In this document: positions 55,011 through 64,000 of the stretch, piece by piece
Position numbering within the stretch: the stretch's first letter is position 1
Layout of the letters: each line of letters opens with the position of its first letter
NCBI GenBank assembly: GCA_037179515.1
Contig: JAXCGZ010011553.1
Coordinates: 21,001 to 85,000, forward strand
Direction of reading: 5' to 3'
DNA length: 64,000 nt
Source of the DNA: Halocaridina rubra
Lineage: Eukaryota > Arthropoda > Malacostraca > Decapoda > Atyidae
Notes under the pieces: generated by a model
What the model was told of the DNA's origin: nothing
The model's input: the letters and a program-made list of their open reading frames with translations, nothing else
The model's database searches: none
Translations under genes and position numbers: made by a program

Positions 55011-56194
55011 GTATGTTAAAGAAGAAAGCATGTATGTATATATGAAAGAATATACGATGTGTGTTAAGATGAATATTTGTGTATATATAAATGTATAAGT
55101 GAAAGTGTATAAAAGGGGTTAAATAAAAGCTTAAAATTAATACATAATTCTTTATTAGTAAGTTATAAAAGAGGTACAAAAGTCACAGAAAAAAAAGGAA
55201 TTAGCATGTCTGTAGCTATATTTACAACTATTTACAGTTTTTATTTTATTTCGTTCTATATATATACATATTTTACTCTTTTCTCCAAGAGATTTTATTC
55301 TTTCTACGAATTTTTGTATTTTTTTCATCTTAAATTAAAATTTACGAGCTTGAATTCGTATACTTTTTTTTTTTCAAATCAAAATGAATATTGTTTGTAA
55401 ACTTATGTTAATTTGAAGGCAATTTGCAATGTAGAGGTTTCGATCATATTTTACCAAGAGAAAGGATTTTTTTTATTTATCAAAATTTTTTGCATTTGAA
55501 GATAATTCTCATAAATAAACTTAAGGTAATTTATTTTCTTTTCGTGCAAGATTTTTATTTATTTTTGTGTTTACTTTTTCACTACACATTAGTTTGTTTC
55601 CGTTTCCATTAATCCTTCTTTTGTATAAGTTTAAAAGGTAATAATAGTCTTTGCAAATATCAGTGTCAGAATTGGCACCTGACGTAAGTTTTAGGTGCCT
55701 CATCTGGAGTTGAAGTAGGTTACGTTAGGTTAACGTAACCTTACTTAATATTTGCCTAACCTAACCAAACCTAATGTACTCTATCCTATCTTCAATCCCA
55801 GATTAAGCACCTAGAATTACATTAGGTACCTATTTTGGGCTTGATCCCTTTTCCAAGACTGCACATATTTGATATGAAGATAATAAATGTAATAACATTT
55901 TTCTTACACATTTGTGCTAATTGCCTTAATCCAAGTAATTACACAATTAGACAATAAACATATTTGGATATTACAGTAATTTGGTTATTGGAGATAAAAT
56001 ATACAAAAGGAGAACCATTACACTTCATCTAGATAGAAATTATCCATTATTTTATAGTCTAGGAAATATTTTTTCCTCTCCTAATATTACCTATATTTGC
56101 AGGTTTCAGCATTTTTTTTTTTATATAAATGTTATACCATAAAATTTCCTCTTCCAGGATAATACACATTTTTGCAGATGATGAAGAATTAGAA

Positions 56195-56310
<116 letters not shown>

Positions 56311-56389
56311 TCCTTTCATCTATTGAGATAAAAATGAGGATATGTGTATGTTTATTATCCAAGAAAATATATTTAATCATTATCATAAG

Positions 56390-56585
<196 letters not shown>

Positions 56586-57192
56586 ATACACCAGTTTTAA
56601 TTGACACTTTTTAGCATTTCACACGTATGATTTGAATTAATAACAAATAAACACTAAACTGGGACGGGAGGGTGGGGATGGTTGCCACGAGTTGAAACGT
56701 TGGGGGTAATCCAGCTAAGGCTGTCGGGGCTCACGTCAGAAGAACTTTACCCACTTGCATTGTTGGTGTTCCAAGCACTGTGATGGTAGGGGAAACTGTG
56801 TTGATCTCTTGTCCGCTAGGACTTAGGAGGGATGAGATGGACTGCATTGGCTTCTGGTGAGTGGGTACATGCTTTAGCTCGGCCACCCTACTTACAAGGG
56901 GTTTCACGGCCATTGCATATGCATATATTTCAAATTTATATCAGATATATGCACATGTCTGTTAAGGAAATATTTAGATCTACTCTTTTTTTTTTTAATT
57001 AGCCTATTTGCTTAACTTTTTATTTTTGTTCAGTGACGAGGTAATAATTTTATTTTTAATATTAAAAAAAATATTATAATAATGCAGATATTATATTTCT
57101 AATAAATATACTGACTCCTGTTATTAAAATTGACGATTTTTATTGTTGTGAAATTTTAAATATTTTAAGCTCTCCCAAGAGAACTATAAATT

Positions 57193-57196
<4 letters not shown>

Positions 57197-57284
<88 letters not shown>

Positions 57285-57349
57285 GTTATTATTATTATTA
57301 TTATTATAAACCCTTGATGGTGTGAGTATTTTAAATTCCCCAAGAGAGC

Positions 57350-57419
<70 letters not shown>

Positions 57420-57475
57420 GTTACTATTATCATTATTGTTATTATTATTTATTATTATTTGATTATTAACATTAT
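57197..57475. repeat. Two (TTA)n tracts with a repeated flank
   Basis: TTA runs at 57197-57307 and 57350-57475. A related unique piece follows the first (AAACCCTTGATGGTGTGAG) and the second (AAATACCTAATGGTGTGAG), so tract plus flank were duplicated. Confidence 0.85.
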
Positions 57476-57941
57476 TATAAAATACCTAATGGTGTGAGAG
57501 AATGAACACCAAACTCGCATTCCCTACATGTCGCCAGAGTCGACTAAAAGAGACAGGGATCTTGGTCGGTAGTAATCCCTCTGTTGCTGGCAAATTTGTT
57601 TATTGATTCTTATGCTACAATTGTGACTAACCTGCTGAACACAGTAGGATATGGCTTCTCCTCTGAATAAAGAAAATAAATCATTTAAATTAAAATGTAA
57701 TAACTTATTTTTAATTATGTTATCATTAATATAACGTCGTTATTTAAGTAGATTTATGTCCATATTTTTTTTGGTTATACGTGTTTGTTTTTGCTTGTTT
57801 TACTTATTTAAGTTTGTAGTTTTATTGCGTCATTTGATAAAGTTTTTCGTCACTTGCTAATTATTCTTTCTGAGTCATCTCACTAGACTCTGCCTTGTGT
57901 GTTTATGTATTGTTACATTATTCATATTTTCTCTAACTCAC

Positions 57942-57994
<53 letters not shown>

Positions 57995-58321
57995 GGACAT
58001 AAGCAATACTCTGAAATGTGTGTATATATTAATATACACATATTGTTATATACTGTATGTACACTCTTTGTGAGTTGATACTCGTTCATAATTTTCAGCC
58101 AACAGTGAATTATGTTTCAATAATAATAATAATAAATGCGAGTGTTTTTCTGGCTCTTTTTGACCTGTGTACTTGGTGTTCCAGGTGCTGGCAATCTAGA
58201 ATCTAGTTAATCAATGTTAGTTATTTGGAGTGACCAGCACTCGATCGAAAGCATTAGAAAAAAAAAACTCTCTGATAGACGTTATTCTCTCACTTTCCTT
58301 TACTCCTCGTTTCGCTATATC
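57476..58321. other. 3' flank of the Ser/Thr-rich gene
   Basis: An (AAT)n run lies at 57946-57994. A minus-strand AATAAA near 57820 is a possible but distant poly-A signal. No coding region is seen. Confidence 0.45.
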
Positions 58322-63125
<4,804 letters not shown>

Positions 63126-64000
63126 CTGAAAAAGAATCCACAGCGAACATGCCACGTGAGCCTGATGTCAACGGATGTCTATCAACTTGAATTGACCTGA
63201 GCCACGTGATACTTGTACACAGGTTTTTATATTGGTCAGTTGTCGTAGAGTCATCTTCATCTACGATCCGTGCTTCGCTAAATATTGCTACTTATATCTA
63301 CTGCAACGTAGATGGTGATTAGTTCTCACAAACTCTAGGCACAACATCAACAGAGGAGTGAGCGTCTACACATGCCAAAATGTACTGGGGAGGAGAATCT
63401 ATTCATACTGTTATTTAGAAGTACTCTGGGGGGGGGGGCTTTCTTAATCTTGGCTATTTGTTTTATTATTAATTGGTGGAAAATAATATTGGGACATTAT
63501 TTTAATCAGTTAGTTCTATGTAGTTAGTAACAAGATGCATTTCTAGATCATTAGTCTCAGCACACTTTTAGTGAGCTGTAGTTATGCAGATCTCATATTT
63601 CATCTGATGTCGTCATAATAACTTATATTGTCATAAGTTAGGTTTATATATATGTATTCCAAACTATAGTTAACTATAATGGTTTAATTGTTTATGACGA
63701 TCATAAGTAACTCTAAATAATATTAAAGTTTTCTGCACCAAAGCACTCCTTCTGTATTTATATTTTGAATTCTTACGTAAGATCCATTAAAGACTGTGAA
63801 TTCATTTATTAGAAGTGTATGTATAAAAAAAAAATATTATTAATCAGATGACATTTCTAAGATTTAAGTTAAACGATAAAAGTCTTAGCCACAAACAGAA
63901 TTTAAAGAACATATATTTATGGAATGCAACAAAAGTTAATAAGTTAAAACTTGTTCTTTAGATGATATTAAAATATGATTTTTTTTTATCTTTGCACTAG
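63126..64000. other. Upstream part of the Ser/Thr-rich gene, no exon recognised
   Basis: It should be intron or 5' flank of the gene at 58322-63125. No minus-strand ORF with a signal peptide was found. Confidence 0.45.

Noticed and set aside
55710..55770. Interstitial telomere (TTAGG)n
   Set aside because: There are only a few scattered GGTTAGGTT/CCTAACCTAA motifs, also at 14385 and 16390, with no true tandem run.
57140..57433. Poly-isoleucine ORF
   Set aside because: A translation of (TTA)n microsatellites.

Overview
This is an AT-rich eukaryotic window. Long (TA)n, (TTA)n and (CT)n microsatellites, degraded copies of several LINE families, tRNA-derived SINEs and spliced genes with short exons in long introns all point to an arthropod. 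A decapod crustacean (shrimp, crab or crayfish type) is the most likely source, but the species cannot be read from the sequence. No bacterial-type genes, CRISPR arrays or rRNA genes are present.

Three host genes can be supported, all on the minus strand. (1) A 378-residue protein with nine C2H2 zinc fingers lies at 1174-2310. (2) A complete 10-exon gene for the signal recognition particle GTPase SRP54 spans 28571-40633; its exons join in phase to 502 codons, close to the length of known SRP54. (3) The 3' three exons of a large Ser/Thr/Pro-rich, probably secreted protein lie at 58322-63125; its first exon is not visible. The three show no functional link.

Most of the rest is mobile and repeat DNA. 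Region 2.8-8.7 kb holds TA tracts, a duplicated tRNA-like block, a ~180-bp tandem repeat, a MITE inside a TA tract, an RTE scrap and a dead Tigger/pogo transposon with recognisable ends. Region 10.7-26.5 kb is a nested LINE nursery: CR1/L2-like copies, a jockey/Nimb-like LINE (two copies), an RTE copy, and an LTR element whose ORF joins gag directly to integrase. The SRP54 introns carry at least five minus-oriented copies of a tRNA-derived SINE, a second SINE, nested Tigger elements and a LINE fragment. Region 44.3-55.0 kb holds an RTE LINE and CR1 copies split by a 6.36-kb gag-only element with 212-bp terminal direct repeats that look identical. Region 55-58.3 kb is microsatellite-rich spacer.

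The most interesting items are the two non-autonomous LTR elements. Each lies cleanly in a CR1 copy without a visible target duplication; one has a gag-integrase fusion and the other a gag start made from a duplicated U5/primer-site segment. Next come a SINE-like repeat abutting an SRP54 5' splice site, a hairpin conserved at a LINE 3' end, and the repeated use of (TA)n tracts as landing pads or tails for mobile elements.
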